Source of the DNA: Chitinispirillales bacterium
Lineage (GTDB): Bacteria; Fibrobacterota; Chitinivibrionia; Chitinivibrionales; Chitinispirillaceae
Reading direction: 5' to 3'
NCBI GenBank assembly: GCA_031254105.1
Contig: JAIRVB010000040.1
Span: 1-64,000 of the forward strand
DNA length: 64,000 bases
A program made the translations under genes and the position numbers. Below, in pieces: positions 36,387 to 46,391 of the stretch. Each line of letters begins with the position of its first letter. Positions within the stretch are counted from its first letter, which is position 1. Below the pieces are notes generated by a model that saw only the letters and a program-made list of their open reading frames with translations, made no database searches and had not been told where the DNA came from.

Positions 36387-37543
36387 TACATGTTAATCCA
36401 CAATTGAAGCTCTTGTTTTGTCATAACAAACGGGCAGTCTGCATCACTAAGCTGTTCAATTATCGTGTCCGGTTGCGCATGGGCAACAATTATTAGTGTG
36501 TTATCCTTAATCTCTGAGAGTTCTGCGAAAGAAAGACATCTTATACCGTTCATAATATCTTTACAATGTTTTATACTGTCATTATCAGCAAAAAAATCAA
36601 CTTTTATGTTAAGTATGTTTAATAAATAATAGAGTTTCAGACCATAAACACCAACACAAAAAATACACAGTTTACAACTGTTTCCGTGTGTTGTCTTTAA
36701 AATAAACTGCTCTGCTGCTATACGTTTAGATTCAATCATCGGGACAGCTTCTTCAATCAGTATTTCTATTTTTCTTAAAGCAAATTTTCTTTTTTTACTA
36801 TCCTGAATTATTGTGGCAAATGTTAGCGCTTGCAAATACGCCTCTATTTTAGTTTCGTTGGAGAAGCGTTTATGTTTTTCCGCTTCTTCCAATATGAAGT
36901 CCATCGTGCCTCTGTAAACATCTATTCGACGGGTAACTGTAAGTGATTTATTATGCCATCGATAAATATAAAGATTTTCATTCATTTTTTTAAAATTAAA
37001 ATGCTCGTATGCTCTAATCCAAAAATCAAGGTCTTCCAACAGGAAACGATTGGTGTTAAATCCATTGAGCCTGTGATGAACCGTATTCTTATACAAAAAG
37101 CAAGCTCCTATTGTATTTCCGACCAATAGCCTTTCCGGCAATCCTTTTTCGCAATAGAATACATTGCCATCCTCATTAACCATGTCGTAATCAGCGTAAA
37201 CAATATCTGCATCTTTATGCGAAGTAATGCAGCTTACCATTCTCTCTATGGCGTTTTCTTTATATTGATTGTCATCTGATGTCCATGTAAAATATTCTCC
37301 TTTTGCTTCGCTGAATCCGGTGTTTAAAGCAGCGGGCAATTTTTGATTTTTGTCATGTTTTAATAATCTAACTCTTGAGTCCTGCTTTACGAATGTTTCA
37401 ACTATTTCGCATACATTGTTTGTGGAACCGTCATCTACTATTATTAGTTCGATGTTTTTATAGGTTTGGTTTAGGCAGCTATTGATGGAATCGGCTATGT
37501 ATTGCGTACCGTTGTAGGTTGGGAGGATTATGGAGACTTTCAT
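36386..37543 (-). CDS. Family 2 glycosyltransferase with C-terminal Rossmann-like domain
   Basis: Cytosolic GT-A enzyme transferring a sugar from a nucleotide sugar. The N-terminal domain (1-230) has SIILPTYNG, the VDDGS motif and a WTSDDN metal-binding DxD-like site. The C-terminal part (about 285-385) reads as a Rossmann-like domain (KLCIFCVGVYGLKLYYLL, then VDFFADND) of the kind fused to many glycan-cluster enzymes. It overlaps wecB. Acceptor and donor are unknown. Confidence 0.88.
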   Translation of the reverse strand: MKVSIILPTYNGTQYIADSINSCLNQTYKNIELIIVDDGSTNNVCEIVETFVKQDSRVRLLKHDKNQKLPAALNTGFSEAKGEYFTWTSDDNQYKENAIERMVSCITSHKDADIVYADYDMVNEDGNVFYCEKGLPERLLVGNTIGACFLYKNTVHHRLNGFNTNRFLLEDLDFWIRAYEHFNFKKMNENLYIYRWHNKSLTVTRRIDVYRGTMDFILEEAEKHKRFSNETKIEAYLQALTFATIIQDSKKRKFALRKIEILIEEAVPMIESKRIAAEQFILKTTHGNSCKLCIFCVGVYGLKLYYLLNILNIKVDFFADNDSIKHCKDIMNGIRCLSFAELSEIKDNTLIIVAHAQPDTIIEQLSDADCPFVMTKQELQLWINM

Positions 37544-37571
37544 TTGTTAAGCCTTTTGGAGTTAGATTAGA

Positions 37572-37922
37572 CTATCTTAAATAACCAAATGCAATCTGCT
37601 GTATATCTGTGTAATAAATATTTTTCGGCTTGCCATAAAATGTATTCAAATTATAGATAAAATCACTGCGACTGAAACCTCGTATATGAGTACCTTCGGG
37701 CATATAACCTAATGGTGTTGAAACTACAAAGCGACAATTAGGCGAACAATTAGCACGAATACTATCTAGAATTTTCAATTCCTCAAACAGCGTAATATGC
37801 TCAATAACCTCACTTAGTAGTATTGTATCAAAACAATAAGAATTATCAAAACTAAGTCCTTCTGAAACAGAGTGTACTATTTTGATTTTTTGGTTATTAT
37901 AAAAAGGATACTTTTTCATCAA
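37572..37922 (-). pseudogene. Truncated class I SAM methyltransferase (C-terminal half)
   Basis: 116 residues match only the second half of a class I methyltransferase: FDTILLSEVIEHI (motif after the SAM site), then CRFVVSTPLGYM. The glycine-rich SAM-binding motif I that should precede them is absent, and the frame upstream is closed by a TAG. It is probably a deletion remnant inside the glycan cluster, between the pyruvyltransferase-like gene and a glycosyltransferase. Activity is unlikely. Confidence 0.65.
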
Positions 37923-37982
37923 TTGTAACCATTGGATTTCATTCTACTGAAAATCATATTATAACCCATTTCTTTGTACATT

Positions 37983-38910
37983 TTATAACAAATCAGATAT
38001 AAGCTTTCTGATATTAATTATTTGTTGCTCGTAATGATTTGCAAGCACTTCAGAATTAAGTATGCAAAGAGTATCTCTAATATTTGCAATTCCTAATTTT
38101 TTAAACAATGCGGCACGCAACGTGTTATTATATAGCCTTGCCTTATTTCCATAGGCTAATGCAACAACGCAAGCGTGTACTCTATCAGAGTGTACTGCCG
38201 TAGCATTAGCATACAATGTGAGATAATCTTCTGGAATATCTGAAATATGTGTTCTATATTTATTTATGCGATGTTCAGACAACCCCCCCCAAAAGATTAT
38301 GATGAGCGTATAAAATGTCTCTTCCCTCATGATCTATAGATGTTGGTATAAGCGATGAATCAAAAGTAACGACATCATAATTTGGAAAATCAAGATGAGG
38401 CGGCTCATAGTAACGAGAAAGGGCAAATGCACAATCAATACCGGAAACAATATTTTTTACATATTCTTTAAACATTGAATACGTATTATCATCCCTAGTA
38501 ATAATTGCAACCTTGCCAAGTTTGGATAGAAAATCTGAATAATATTTAGCTTCAAAGTTTGTGTATTCGCTAGCTCCTACCCCTAATCCAAGAAAAGCAA
38601 CACCACGTTTTGCTGCACTAAGAAATGAACGTCCATTATTATCGACAAATTCTTTACACATACGCATTCCGGCAAAGACTATCAGATCAATTTTCGCTAA
38701 TTCCGCCATCTCAAGGGAATTAATAGAATATTTTTGTTGTTGAGATGGAGGTACTTGGCTGTGATTGAACATCCAATGAGTTACACCACCTAAAATGAAA
38801 AGTTTTGCACTTGGAAAAGCCTCTTGGATAAATTGCTTTGCTCCCATATCAAAAAACGCATTACCGACATTCGTTGCTGTACATCCAGTATAAATACCAA
38901 TTTTAAGCAT
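37983..38910 (-). pseudogene. Polysaccharide pyruvyl transferase-family gene, frameshifted at a G8 tract (possibly phase-variable)
   Basis: Two overlapping frames make one gene. The 5' part (from ATG 38910, strong AAGGAGG site) begins MLKIGIYTGCTATNVGNAFF and carries FLGLGVGASEY, the pyruvyltransferase pattern. It runs off frame at a run of eight G residues (minus strand; 38283-38290) and stops at 38275. The 3' part continues directly as LSEHRINKYRTHISDIP with HSDRVHACVVALAYG, the conserved C-terminal block. Seven (or ten) Gs would restore one frame of about 309 residues. Either slippage switches the gene or the tract is a sequencing error. Its start overlaps the end of the upstream 960-residue gene by eight bases. 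Confidence 0.8.
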
Positions 38911-41785
38911 TATGAAACCTCCTTGTAAACTCTTTTTCCTTGATACCAACCCACTTTACCATCAGTTGATCATTATTTGCTGGATGTCCATATTCCACCA
39001 CCATTGATTTTACACTTATACAATATTGACTCATGATTGCTTCAAGCATGTTTCGCTCAGGCCAACGCTCCCACGGTGGGCAAACAAACCGCCCCCATTC
39101 AGATTCCTGTTTGTCTATAATTACAATCTTTCCACCCGGTTTACAAATTCTTGCGATTTCCGATATTGCGCCGCTTATATTCACAGAATGTTCTATGGCT
39201 TCCACGGAAAATACAACATCTGCATAATTGTCCGGTAACGGTATATTTTCAAGTGTACCTTGCACGCCTTTTATTTTGTTGGACAAATTTTCAAGCATTT
39301 TTTCTGACAAGTCAACACCGGTGTAATAAGAATTGGGATATTTTTCAAGTAACTTTTTCAAAAAGCGACCGCGGCCACAGCCTGCATCAACAACAATCTG
39401 GTTATTGTTGATTTCATTTGCAACAGCTATAAATCTTCCATCTGAAACGGAAATTTCGGTAGGGAAAATATCTACGTTTTGATCAAAATGCCGTCTTATA
39501 CGCCAACGCTGTGCATCAAGATAATATTTCACTGCCCACGAAGGTTCATTTTTAGGAAAGTAATTTGCTCCATTTCCAACACTTCCAAGAAATCCGCCGG
39601 AAAGAGATTGATTAGCGTCAAGCCATTCCATAGCTTTGTCAGCAGGAGCGCTCATTCCGGCTTTATACCAACAGACAGCCAATTGAGATAATCCTGGAAT
39701 GCAAACCCATTCCACACTTTCATATGCTCTTACTGTGCCATCAATATTTTGATTATTTGCAAAAAAAGAAAGAATATCCAAGACATCAGAACAACGCCCT
39801 AAATCTATCATGGCTTCTATTTCATAACTTAAAAAATGCAGAAGCGTTTTTTTGTCGAGAAACCGCTCTCCTGCCATATAAAAATCAATACATTTTTCAG
39901 CGGCTTCAATATATTGTGGAAATTCAAACTTTCGAGCAGCCTCAATAAATGGTGGAAGAGTATAGAGCATGATTCCTTCCGGGATTATTCCATTTCCGTA
40001 ATTGTCATACTGCCTTATAAAACCGGTTTTGCCTCCGTCAAGCATACCGTTATACAGGCAGTGCATGACTCTTTCTGCCCCCGTACGAATTAATTTGGAC
40101 GTATCTGACAACGCTAACAATCCACGCAGCACTTGTCCAACGTCAAACAAAAAAACTTTATTAGACCCAGCGCCTAAAAAACCCCCATTCGGCTGTTGCT
40201 TTGTCAATAACCATTGTCCAAGTTCCAACGCGAAGTCTTTCATCCCGTAATCAATAAGCGTAGGAATAATGTAACCGGTAACTTCGGGATAACTTTCATG
40301 TGCTTTTGAATGAATGAGTATTCCGCCAGTTTGATGCGTGTTGTTTTTTAACCAGTTAAGTGCTTTTTCTGTAGTAGTCGCCACAACTTTGTTAAACGAG
40401 TAAATACTTTCGCTTTGTCCATTGTGAAATGCAATCATTGGCCGCTGGTAATCGCTTGTTATTGATATTTGCTGTGCGTGTTTAAAATTAAGAACTTTTT
40501 TTATATATTCTATTTCTGCGTACACATTTCCGCGTTGTGGATAATATCGTTCTTGTGTAGCAAATTCACCAAGTATGCAAGTGATATTTGAAGCACCAAG
40601 TTCTTGTAAAAATGCATCTTTATCGGAAACATGATGATACACAGACAACATAAGTAAAACATCTGTTTTCCAAGAATAAGGAACTATGCCTGTGGCATAT
40701 TCTACAAAAATAACTTTATCAGAATCATTGTAAAAGGAAAGAATTTTAGCTGCTTCGACATAGCGCGGGTCTCCTTCCAATCCGACAATTGAGGCTGTCT
40801 GGGCATTATCAGCACAAAAGAAAGAGAACATACCCATATTTGAGCCGAGGTCAACAACATGTAGAGGTCTACCTAAAATAGAGTGTGCATATAATAGAAT
40901 ATCGTTTACCTGTTCATATCTTTTATCATTTATAGGCCGCTGTCCTTGTATTGTAAAATCGGGCAAATTAATTGATTGATATATGCGTTCATCCGGTTGC
41001 TGCTCGGTATCTAAATTAAATGAACTTGAATTATCAAAATTGCATTTGGCAATATATTCTGGCAATTTATCTTTAATAATACTATTGAACACTTTTTTCA
41101 GTCTGTTCATACACGTAAAGCCAGGTATATCACTATTATTAAAAATCGGAAAATTGCCCACATCATCGCCTTCGCATTGCCCTTTAACATCTAGTGAACA
41201 CTCAAAAGGAACATTTTGCTTTTTATACCGCGCCTCTTCAAAATCTATTATGACGGGTGTTAAATCTTCCCTGAAGCAAACGTTTTTTTCGTGAATATCT
41301 GTATGTATAATATTCATGTCGTACAATTCACGCACAAATGAGTATAGTAGTTCAAAGGATTTTATAATTTGAACAGGATTTAATCTATGAATAGTACTAA
41401 ATGGGGATAGCACTTCAACAGCAAGGAACAAATAATCATCATATTCTTGAAAACCAAGCAATTTAGGGATATGATGAGAGTAAGAAAGCTTGTTTAGAAA
41501 ATTTCGCTCATTTTCCAATGAAGATACCGAGATAAATTCATTCTCTGATTCTAATGCGCTTTCAACTAAAATGCTTTTATGTTTCGCTTTTATAAAACAT
41601 GAGTTACTTTCTGAGTTAGCAATAAATAGCTGACTTCCACCACCTGGATTCCATGGACGATTTACAGGTGTAATCTGAATTTGCTCTTTTCCAAGGAAAT
41701 GTTTTGCAGATTTGAGAACAAACTCATACGGCACGCTATCCAAATAACGCTCTTTTAATTGAATGACATCTTTATTGAATTTCAA
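38903..41785 (-). CDS. Four-domain chimera: kinase-like, methyltransferase, alpha-toroid, methyltransferase
   Basis: One 960-residue frame holds four domains. Residues about 45-190 form a protein-kinase-like fold (FIKAKHK, then IIHTDIHEKN and VIIDFEEAR matching the HxDxxxxN loop and DFG). About 300-415 is a class I methyltransferase (VVDLGSNMGMF, LEGDPR). About 470-760 has repeated helical hairpins with QQPNGGFLGAG and LSGGFLGSVGN, the alpha/alpha-toroid pattern of prenyl-cyclase-like or glycoside-processing proteins. About 790-945 is a second methyltransferase (VVDAGCGRGRFLKK, ARICKPGGKIVII). The kinase part resembles enzymes that cap or phosphorylate glycan termini, with methylation ending the chain. 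It lies mid-cluster between GT4 and the pyruvyltransferase. Confidence 0.8.
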   Translation of the reverse strand: MKFNKDVIQLKERYLDSVPYEFVLKSAKHFLGKEQIQITPVNRPWNPGGGSQLFIANSESNSCFIKAKHKSILVESALESENEFISVSSLENERNFLNKLSYSHHIPKLLGFQEYDDYLFLAVEVLSPFSTIHRLNPVQIIKSFELLYSFVRELYDMNIIHTDIHEKNVCFREDLTPVIIDFEEARYKKQNVPFECSLDVKGQCEGDDVGNFPIFNNSDIPGFTCMNRLKKVFNSIIKDKLPEYIAKCNFDNSSSFNLDTEQQPDERIYQSINLPDFTIQGQRPINDKRYEQVNDILLYAHSILGRPLHVVDLGSNMGMFSFFCADNAQTASIVGLEGDPRYVEAAKILSFYNDSDKVIFVEYATGIVPYSWKTDVLLMLSVYHHVSDKDAFLQELGASNITCILGEFATQERYYPQRGNVYAEIEYIKKVLNFKHAQQISITSDYQRPMIAFHNGQSESIYSFNKVVATTTEKALNWLKNNTHQTGGILIHSKAHESYPEVTGYIIPTLIDYGMKDFALELGQWLLTKQQPNGGFLGAGSNKVFLFDVGQVLRGLLALSDTSKLIRTGAERVMHCLYNGMLDGGKTGFIRQYDNYGNGIIPEGIMLYTLPPFIEAARKFEFPQYIEAAEKCIDFYMAGERFLDKKTLLHFLSYEIEAMIDLGRCSDVLDILSFFANNQNIDGTVRAYESVEWVCIPGLSQLAVCWYKAGMSAPADKAMEWLDANQSLSGGFLGSVGNGANYFPKNEPSWAVKYYLDAQRWRIRRHFDQNVDIFPTEISVSDGRFIAVANEINNNQIVVDAGCGRGRFLKKLLEKYPNSYYTGVDLSEKMLENLSNKIKGVQGTLENIPLPDNYADVVFSVEAIEHSVNISGAISEIARICKPGGKIVIIDKQESEWGRFVCPPWERWPERNMLEAIMSQYCISVKSMVVEYGHPANNDQLMVKWVGIKEKEFTRRFHNA

Positions 41786-41845
41786 TTGCCAATCTCCAAA
41801 TTATAAACAAGAATTATAACCGAAATTTTATCCAAAGTAAAATCC

Positions 41846-42964
41846 CTAAAGTTCATTAGCATAAATTTTCTCCAAAACCTTAACCTGCTCTTTTATGTCA
41901 TACCCGGCTTTCGCAATATCTGCCGACATGTTCACCCTTAAATAATTACTGTTAGCTATTTCCGCTATTTTAGCAACCCACATATCATTGTCATACGGTA
42001 AAAATTCAATATTGCTGGTAATCCCCGCCTCATTTGTAACAAACTCACTTGCCAGGCATCTAAGCCCAGCCGCCTGAGCTTCGATTAACGTATACGGCAA
42101 CCCCTCAAATCTTGACGGCAGAACAAAAACGTCCATTGCCTGAAGTAATTCCGGAATGTCGTCCCTATGTCCCAAAAACAGTACATCATCCGATAAGCCT
42201 AAGGCTTTAACTTTTTCCATGATGCCTTTATGAAACTCTCCTGTTCCTATTAATAAAAGTTTGGCGTTTGGTATTATTCCGCAAACGCGGCTCATTATGT
42301 CAATCAACATTTCATGATTTTTGGGGTAGCCAAATCTTCCGATATGACCAACTACGAAAGATTTTTTTAAACCTAATTCTTCACGGTATTTTTTGCGTGT
42401 ATCCGGATTGTATGAAAACTTTTCCACCTCTATTGCATTGTTAAGAACCCTGATCTTTTCACGGGGTATCTGTTCACCGAACAACCACTCTCCCGCAGCT
42501 TTTGAGCACGCACAAAAATGAGTAGCTAATTGTGCAGAAAACTCAGCTTTGTTTTTTTTATGAATTAAGGTTAATTTTTCGTGATCTTCTCCATCCTTAG
42601 GCAATACATTTGTTGAGTGGGCGTGTACTATAATAACGGGGATACCTCTTTTTACCGCGACCCGCTCAATTAAAAATCCTCTCCAAAATGAAGTGTGTAA
42701 ATGAACGGCATCATAGCCTTCGTCAAGAATCGCGTTTAAATCACATGTAAATAATTCTTCATTCCCCTCGGCAAACAATGGTATATAATGCACCTTAAAG
42801 CCATATTTAACTACATCTTCATGCAAATCCAAAGGCTCTTTACTTAACGCTAAAAAACCAAATTGGAACTTTGATTTATCAATGTATTTTAAAGTGTTTA
42901 AAAAGAATTGGTGCAACCCGCCTTTTCCTTTTTGAGGGGTGGGATATTGTAAGACCTTAATCAA
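41846..42964 (-). CDS. Family 4 glycosyltransferase (EpsF/EpsD-like)
   Basis: Retaining GT-B enzyme. The 372 residues show a glycine-rich N-terminal loop (TPQKGKGGLHQFF), HLHTSFWRGF, the donor-site GHIGRFGYPKNHE block and the E-x7-E motif FEGLPYTLIEAQAAG, all typical of GT4 enzymes in exopolysaccharide clusters. A good start lies at 42964. Neighbours are a GT2 gene upstream and the four-domain chimera downstream, with gaps of about 60 to 100 bases. Confidence 0.93.
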   Translation of the reverse strand: MIKVLQYPTPQKGKGGLHQFFLNTLKYIDKSKFQFGFLALSKEPLDLHEDVVKYGFKVHYIPLFAEGNEELFTCDLNAILDEGYDAVHLHTSFWRGFLIERVAVKRGIPVIIVHAHSTNVLPKDGEDHEKLTLIHKKNKAEFSAQLATHFCACSKAAGEWLFGEQIPREKIRVLNNAIEVEKFSYNPDTRKKYREELGLKKSFVVGHIGRFGYPKNHEMLIDIMSRVCGIIPNAKLLLIGTGEFHKGIMEKVKALGLSDDVLFLGHRDDIPELLQAMDVFVLPSRFEGLPYTLIEAQAAGLRCLASEFVTNEAGITSNIEFLPYDNDMWVAKIAEIANSNYLRVNMSADIAKAGYDIKEQVKVLEKIYANEL

Positions 42965-43066
42965 GACCTGAGTCCTTTCCTTTACAATTCAAACTCCGGC
43001 TTTTTCGGCAGAATTTTATTAAAGCTTTTAGCCGCTCGGGGTCGTTTCCGTCTATCAAAAAAATTA

Positions 43067-44041
43067 CTATATCAATGGAACCGGCTCGCACTCAGCTGCC
43101 TCCAAATCAAGCAGTTTACACATCCTTTCAAACTTTTCGGGAAATTCCTCATTCGTTTTAATATAATCATCTATATAAAGCCTAATTTCATTCCTCATTT
43201 GCTCTAAGATTTCCACGTTTTTCTGTTCGGCGGCAATTTTAGCGATAATACCCGCGTGATGACAGTAAAACCCTCTTGCCCAATAGCTTTCATTGTTATA
43301 TCCGTTATCGTTAAGCAGCTTTTCGACTTTTTTATAAACAACCAAAATGTCTTTCTTTAAATCGAGAGATTTTGACTTCGTAGTTGCTGTTGCACGTTGA
43401 TAATAATGGTATAACGGCTTATCGATATAAACGCCAGTACAGCCTGGGGTTAAGAAAAGTGATGTATTGAATAAAACATCGGCGGCATATCTGTTGTTTT
43501 CGTCAAAGAACAGGCGGCGGCTCTTAATTATATCCGCTGAATAGAGTTTATTCCAAATATAACCTGCAAACCCTTTATAGTAATCTCTTTTGAGGGGATA
43601 AAGCGGCATATCCCTCTGAGGTATAACCCCATCGGGAATCTTCTTTTTGTTGACAATAGGAAACGATTCCGTATCGAAATCTATATAATAGCTTGATATG
43701 CTTATTTTTGTATTTTTTTCTTTTAATACTTTGTATAATGTTTCATACATATCCGGTTCTATCCAATCGTCAGGATCAACTGAACCGATGAAATCCCCTG
43801 TCAAATTTTTTAAGGCAGCATTGCGCGCGGAGTTTATTCCGCCGTTTTCTTTATGAAAGACTCTGATCCGGCTGTCATTTCCGGCGTATTCATCACAAAT
43901 TTTGCCACTGTTATCAGTTGAACCGTCATTGATTAAAAATATTTCAAGATTTTTATATGTTTGATTTATGACGCTGTCAATACATTTTTTTATGTAAGGT
44001 TCAACGTTATAAATGGGGATTATTATTGATATTTTTTCCAT
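43067..44041 (-). CDS. Family 2 glycosyltransferase (WcaA/EpsH-like)
   Basis: GT-A enzyme of 324 residues. The motifs SIIIPIYNVEPYIKKCIDS, INDGSTDNSG and VDPDDWIEP (DxD) are complete, with the C-terminal lobe typical of capsule/EPS transferases. No membrane segments. It adds a sugar to the polymer built by this cluster; donor and linkage are unknown. Confidence 0.93.
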   Translation of the reverse strand: MEKISIIIPIYNVEPYIKKCIDSVINQTYKNLEIFLINDGSTDNSGKICDEYAGNDSRIRVFHKENGGINSARNAALKNLTGDFIGSVDPDDWIEPDMYETLYKVLKEKNTKISISSYYIDFDTESFPIVNKKKIPDGVIPQRDMPLYPLKRDYYKGFAGYIWNKLYSADIIKSRRLFFDENNRYAADVLFNTSLFLTPGCTGVYIDKPLYHYYQRATATTKSKSLDLKKDILVVYKKVEKLLNDNGYNNESYWARGFYCHHAGIIAKIAAEQKNVEILEQMRNEIRLYIDDYIKTNEEFPEKFERMCKLLDLEAAECEPVPLI

Positions 44042-44125
44042 TTTTTCTCTTGATAATATGACAGCCGGTATAGCATTAGCATAAAGTCCGGTTGTTTCAG
44101 CTCATCATAACCGAAACCGCATATT

Positions 44126-45877
44126 TCAATTCTTTTCAGTTTTGAAATTTTCTAATTCAGGAATACTAAGTACCCGATCCACACCTGGATACTCTCTCTC
44201 TAAAATCAACTGAATCTCATTTATCAGTTTAATGTTCGGACATACAACAAGCCCGATGTTTTCTTTACGAATGACATCCGGTTCGTATATTTTACAGTCA
44301 TACTCCGCGTCTGCGGTTCTCAGCAATATAGAGTCAGGATTAATATTTACAAAGTATGCATTTCTATAAAATGGTTTTGATATGTTTCTGAAAAATCTGA
44401 TAGTGTCATTTGTCGCAGGCCATACGCATACCTTATCATTTCCATTCGCAAGCGTATCAAGAACCTTTGAAATTCGTGCAGTGTCAGGCTTTGTGTTTAA
44501 GTCATATCCCTCGTATAAAATTCTGGTTTGAGCGATTTTATCTTTCATTTGCGACCACTCGTTATCGGACATCTTTGATATATTGACCATAGGGCACCCG
44601 TCACGCAGATATTGCACAGGATCGCTGATAATCCCCCGCCCGCAAGCAACCTTGTATATATGGCTGCCCGGAAACGTCATTATATTCAGAAGATAAATTC
44701 CGAAATTACGGTGCTCGCACCACCAATTTAAAGCTTCGTTGACAGTTTCGGCTGTTTCTTCCAAATCACCGAAAATTATACATCCGTCCGGTCTGATCCC
44801 TTTTTCAATTGTAAGATTAAACGTAGGTTCTATAAACTCGGAGGATGTGTGTTTTTTCATGCTTTTCAGTATTTTTTCGTTTACATGTTCAACGCCGTAC
44901 ATGATTTCCGAACAACCGCTTTCCTTTAACAGTTCAAGTGTTTCGGCGTTTACCAAACTCATTCTTGTTGAGATTTTATATTTAATACCATAGGATTTAA
45001 TCCGTGCGCAAAATTCCCTCACATAGGTGAAGTCACCGCCGAACAATTCATCGCATATATAAGCGCGCTTAAAAGGGAATTTGGATTTTAGCCAGTCAAT
45101 TTCCCCAAAAAGATTATCTAATGAGCGGCGGCGGTATTTTTTTCCGCTAGAATGGAAGCAAAACGTGCAATTGCAGGGACAGGAGCGGCTTGCGACAATG
45201 GTTACTCCTATATCACTTACTATCGAAATTCCCGAATACCGGCGTTCAAACATTTCAATGTAATCAAACCCGTCATAATCGGGGAAAGGAAGACAATCTA
45301 AATCTATAATTTCCTCACGCGGGGATGTAATAAAATACCCGCAGCTGTTTTTACCGATAATTCCCTCAACTTCGGTAATATTACCGCAGGTTTCCAAAGC
45401 GTAAGCTAAAGCATTTATCGTTATTTCGCCCTCGCCTATTACGCCGTAATCGGCGTTTTCAAACGCTTTCATAGCCACCTCAGGTTCGGCGGTAACAATT
45501 CCCCCGCCCACAATCGTAATTATGTCAGACCTGATTGATTTAGCTGCGTCTATAATTTCACGAAGTAACGTATATTGCCCGCTAAGACCGCCTGTTGCTA
45601 TAACGTCAATATTGTTGTTAATTATTGTTTCTTTCAGCAATTCAAACGGTTTTTTCCTATATGTCAAATTAAGAGTAAATACAGTTCTTCCCGATGCTTT
45701 TAAACTTGAAGAAACCAACCCGAAACCTACTGGAAATCTATACTGGGAGCGCATATCAGCTTGAACGGGAAGCGCTATTAAATAATTAAGATTTTTGCAG
45801 GTTTTATCAGGCAGTTTAATCATATCCAAAAACCTTTTTGTGATATTTTCAACAGCCGGTTTATTCTCCGAATTCAT
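44126..45877 (-). CDS. B12-binding-domain radical-SAM enzyme
   Basis: 583 residues. The N-terminal cobalamin-binding-type Rossmann domain (about 25-160, with VIATGGLSGQ and IVGGGIVTAEPE) is followed by a radical-SAM domain whose cluster motif reads CPCNCTFCF (CxxxCxxC), and by an unassigned C-terminal Rossmann-like domain (CVWPATNDTIRFF). Such enzymes methylate unactivated carbons or remodel sugars and lipids. Its position among glycosyltransferases suggests glycan or lipid-carrier modification. The ATG at 45877 has GAGGGTAA upstream and is preferred over the longer frame to 45937. Confidence 0.85.
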   Translation of the reverse strand: MNSENKPAVENITKRFLDMIKLPDKTCKNLNYLIALPVQADMRSQYRFPVGFGLVSSSLKASGRTVFTLNLTYRKKPFELLKETIINNNIDVIATGGLSGQYTLLREIIDAAKSIRSDIITIVGGGIVTAEPEVAMKAFENADYGVIGEGEITINALAYALETCGNITEVEGIIGKNSCGYFITSPREEIIDLDCLPFPDYDGFDYIEMFERRYSGISIVSDIGVTIVASRSCPCNCTFCFHSSGKKYRRRSLDNLFGEIDWLKSKFPFKRAYICDELFGGDFTYVREFCARIKSYGIKYKISTRMSLVNAETLELLKESGCSEIMYGVEHVNEKILKSMKKHTSSEFIEPTFNLTIEKGIRPDGCIIFGDLEETAETVNEALNWWCEHRNFGIYLLNIMTFPGSHIYKVACGRGIISDPVQYLRDGCPMVNISKMSDNEWSQMKDKIAQTRILYEGYDLNTKPDTARISKVLDTLANGNDKVCVWPATNDTIRFFRNISKPFYRNAYFVNINPDSILLRTADAEYDCKIYEPDVIRKENIGLVVCPNIKLINEIQLILEREYPGVDRVLSIPELENFKTEKN

Positions 45878-45974
45878 GCAGTTACCCTCTTTTTTACTCC
45901 CAAAACTCTTTCCGTAATTCCCCGCCTGATTTACCAACGGTAAGCTTGCTCCTGCTCTGTTCGCGCCTCCATAT

Positions 45975-46391
45975 TCATACTTGCACCGTCCTTTCCTGAT
46001 CTACCGTTTTCAAATCGTTCTTAATCTGCGTGGTTGAGATCATCTTTGTTCTTGGGAAATAAATAACATCGCAGTATTCAGTCATAAAATCAAACTTTCC
46101 TTTCCAATCGTCTCCCATAACGAAAACGTCAACCTGATAAAGCTGAATATCATGCACTTTCTGATTCCATGATTTTTCGGGAATAACCAAATCAACATAC
46201 CTGACCGCTTCTAACAGATGCTTGCGTTCTTCATAATTGAAATAACATTTTTTGTTTTTATACTTCTCGTTGAATTCATCCTCAGAAAGCGCTACTATCA
46301 GATAATCGCCCCGCTCCTTTGCGCGTTGCAGCAGATTTATATGTCCATAATGAAGCAGGTCAAACGTACCATAAGTAATAATTCTTTTCAT
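45975..46391 (-). CDS. Glycerol-3-phosphate cytidylyltransferase, TagD-like
   Basis: Makes CDP-glycerol from glycerol-3-phosphate and CTP. Motifs are TYGTFDLLHYGHINLL (with HxGH) and RTKMISTTQIK (the ISTT site). At 138 residues it is normal. The start at 46391 overlaps the stop of the upstream CDP-glycerol transferase gene as ATGA, fixing the start. The two together make and use CDP-glycerol. The product is usually a teichoic-acid precursor in Gram-positives, so its presence in a diderm cluster points to glycerophosphate decoration of a surface polymer. Confidence 0.93.
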   Translation of the reverse strand: MKRIITYGTFDLLHYGHINLLQRAKERGDYLIVALSEDEFNEKYKNKKCYFNYEERKHLLEAVRYVDLVIPEKSWNQKVHDIQLYQVDVFVMGDDWKGKFDFMTEYCDVIYFPRTKMISTTQIKNDLKTVDQERTVQV

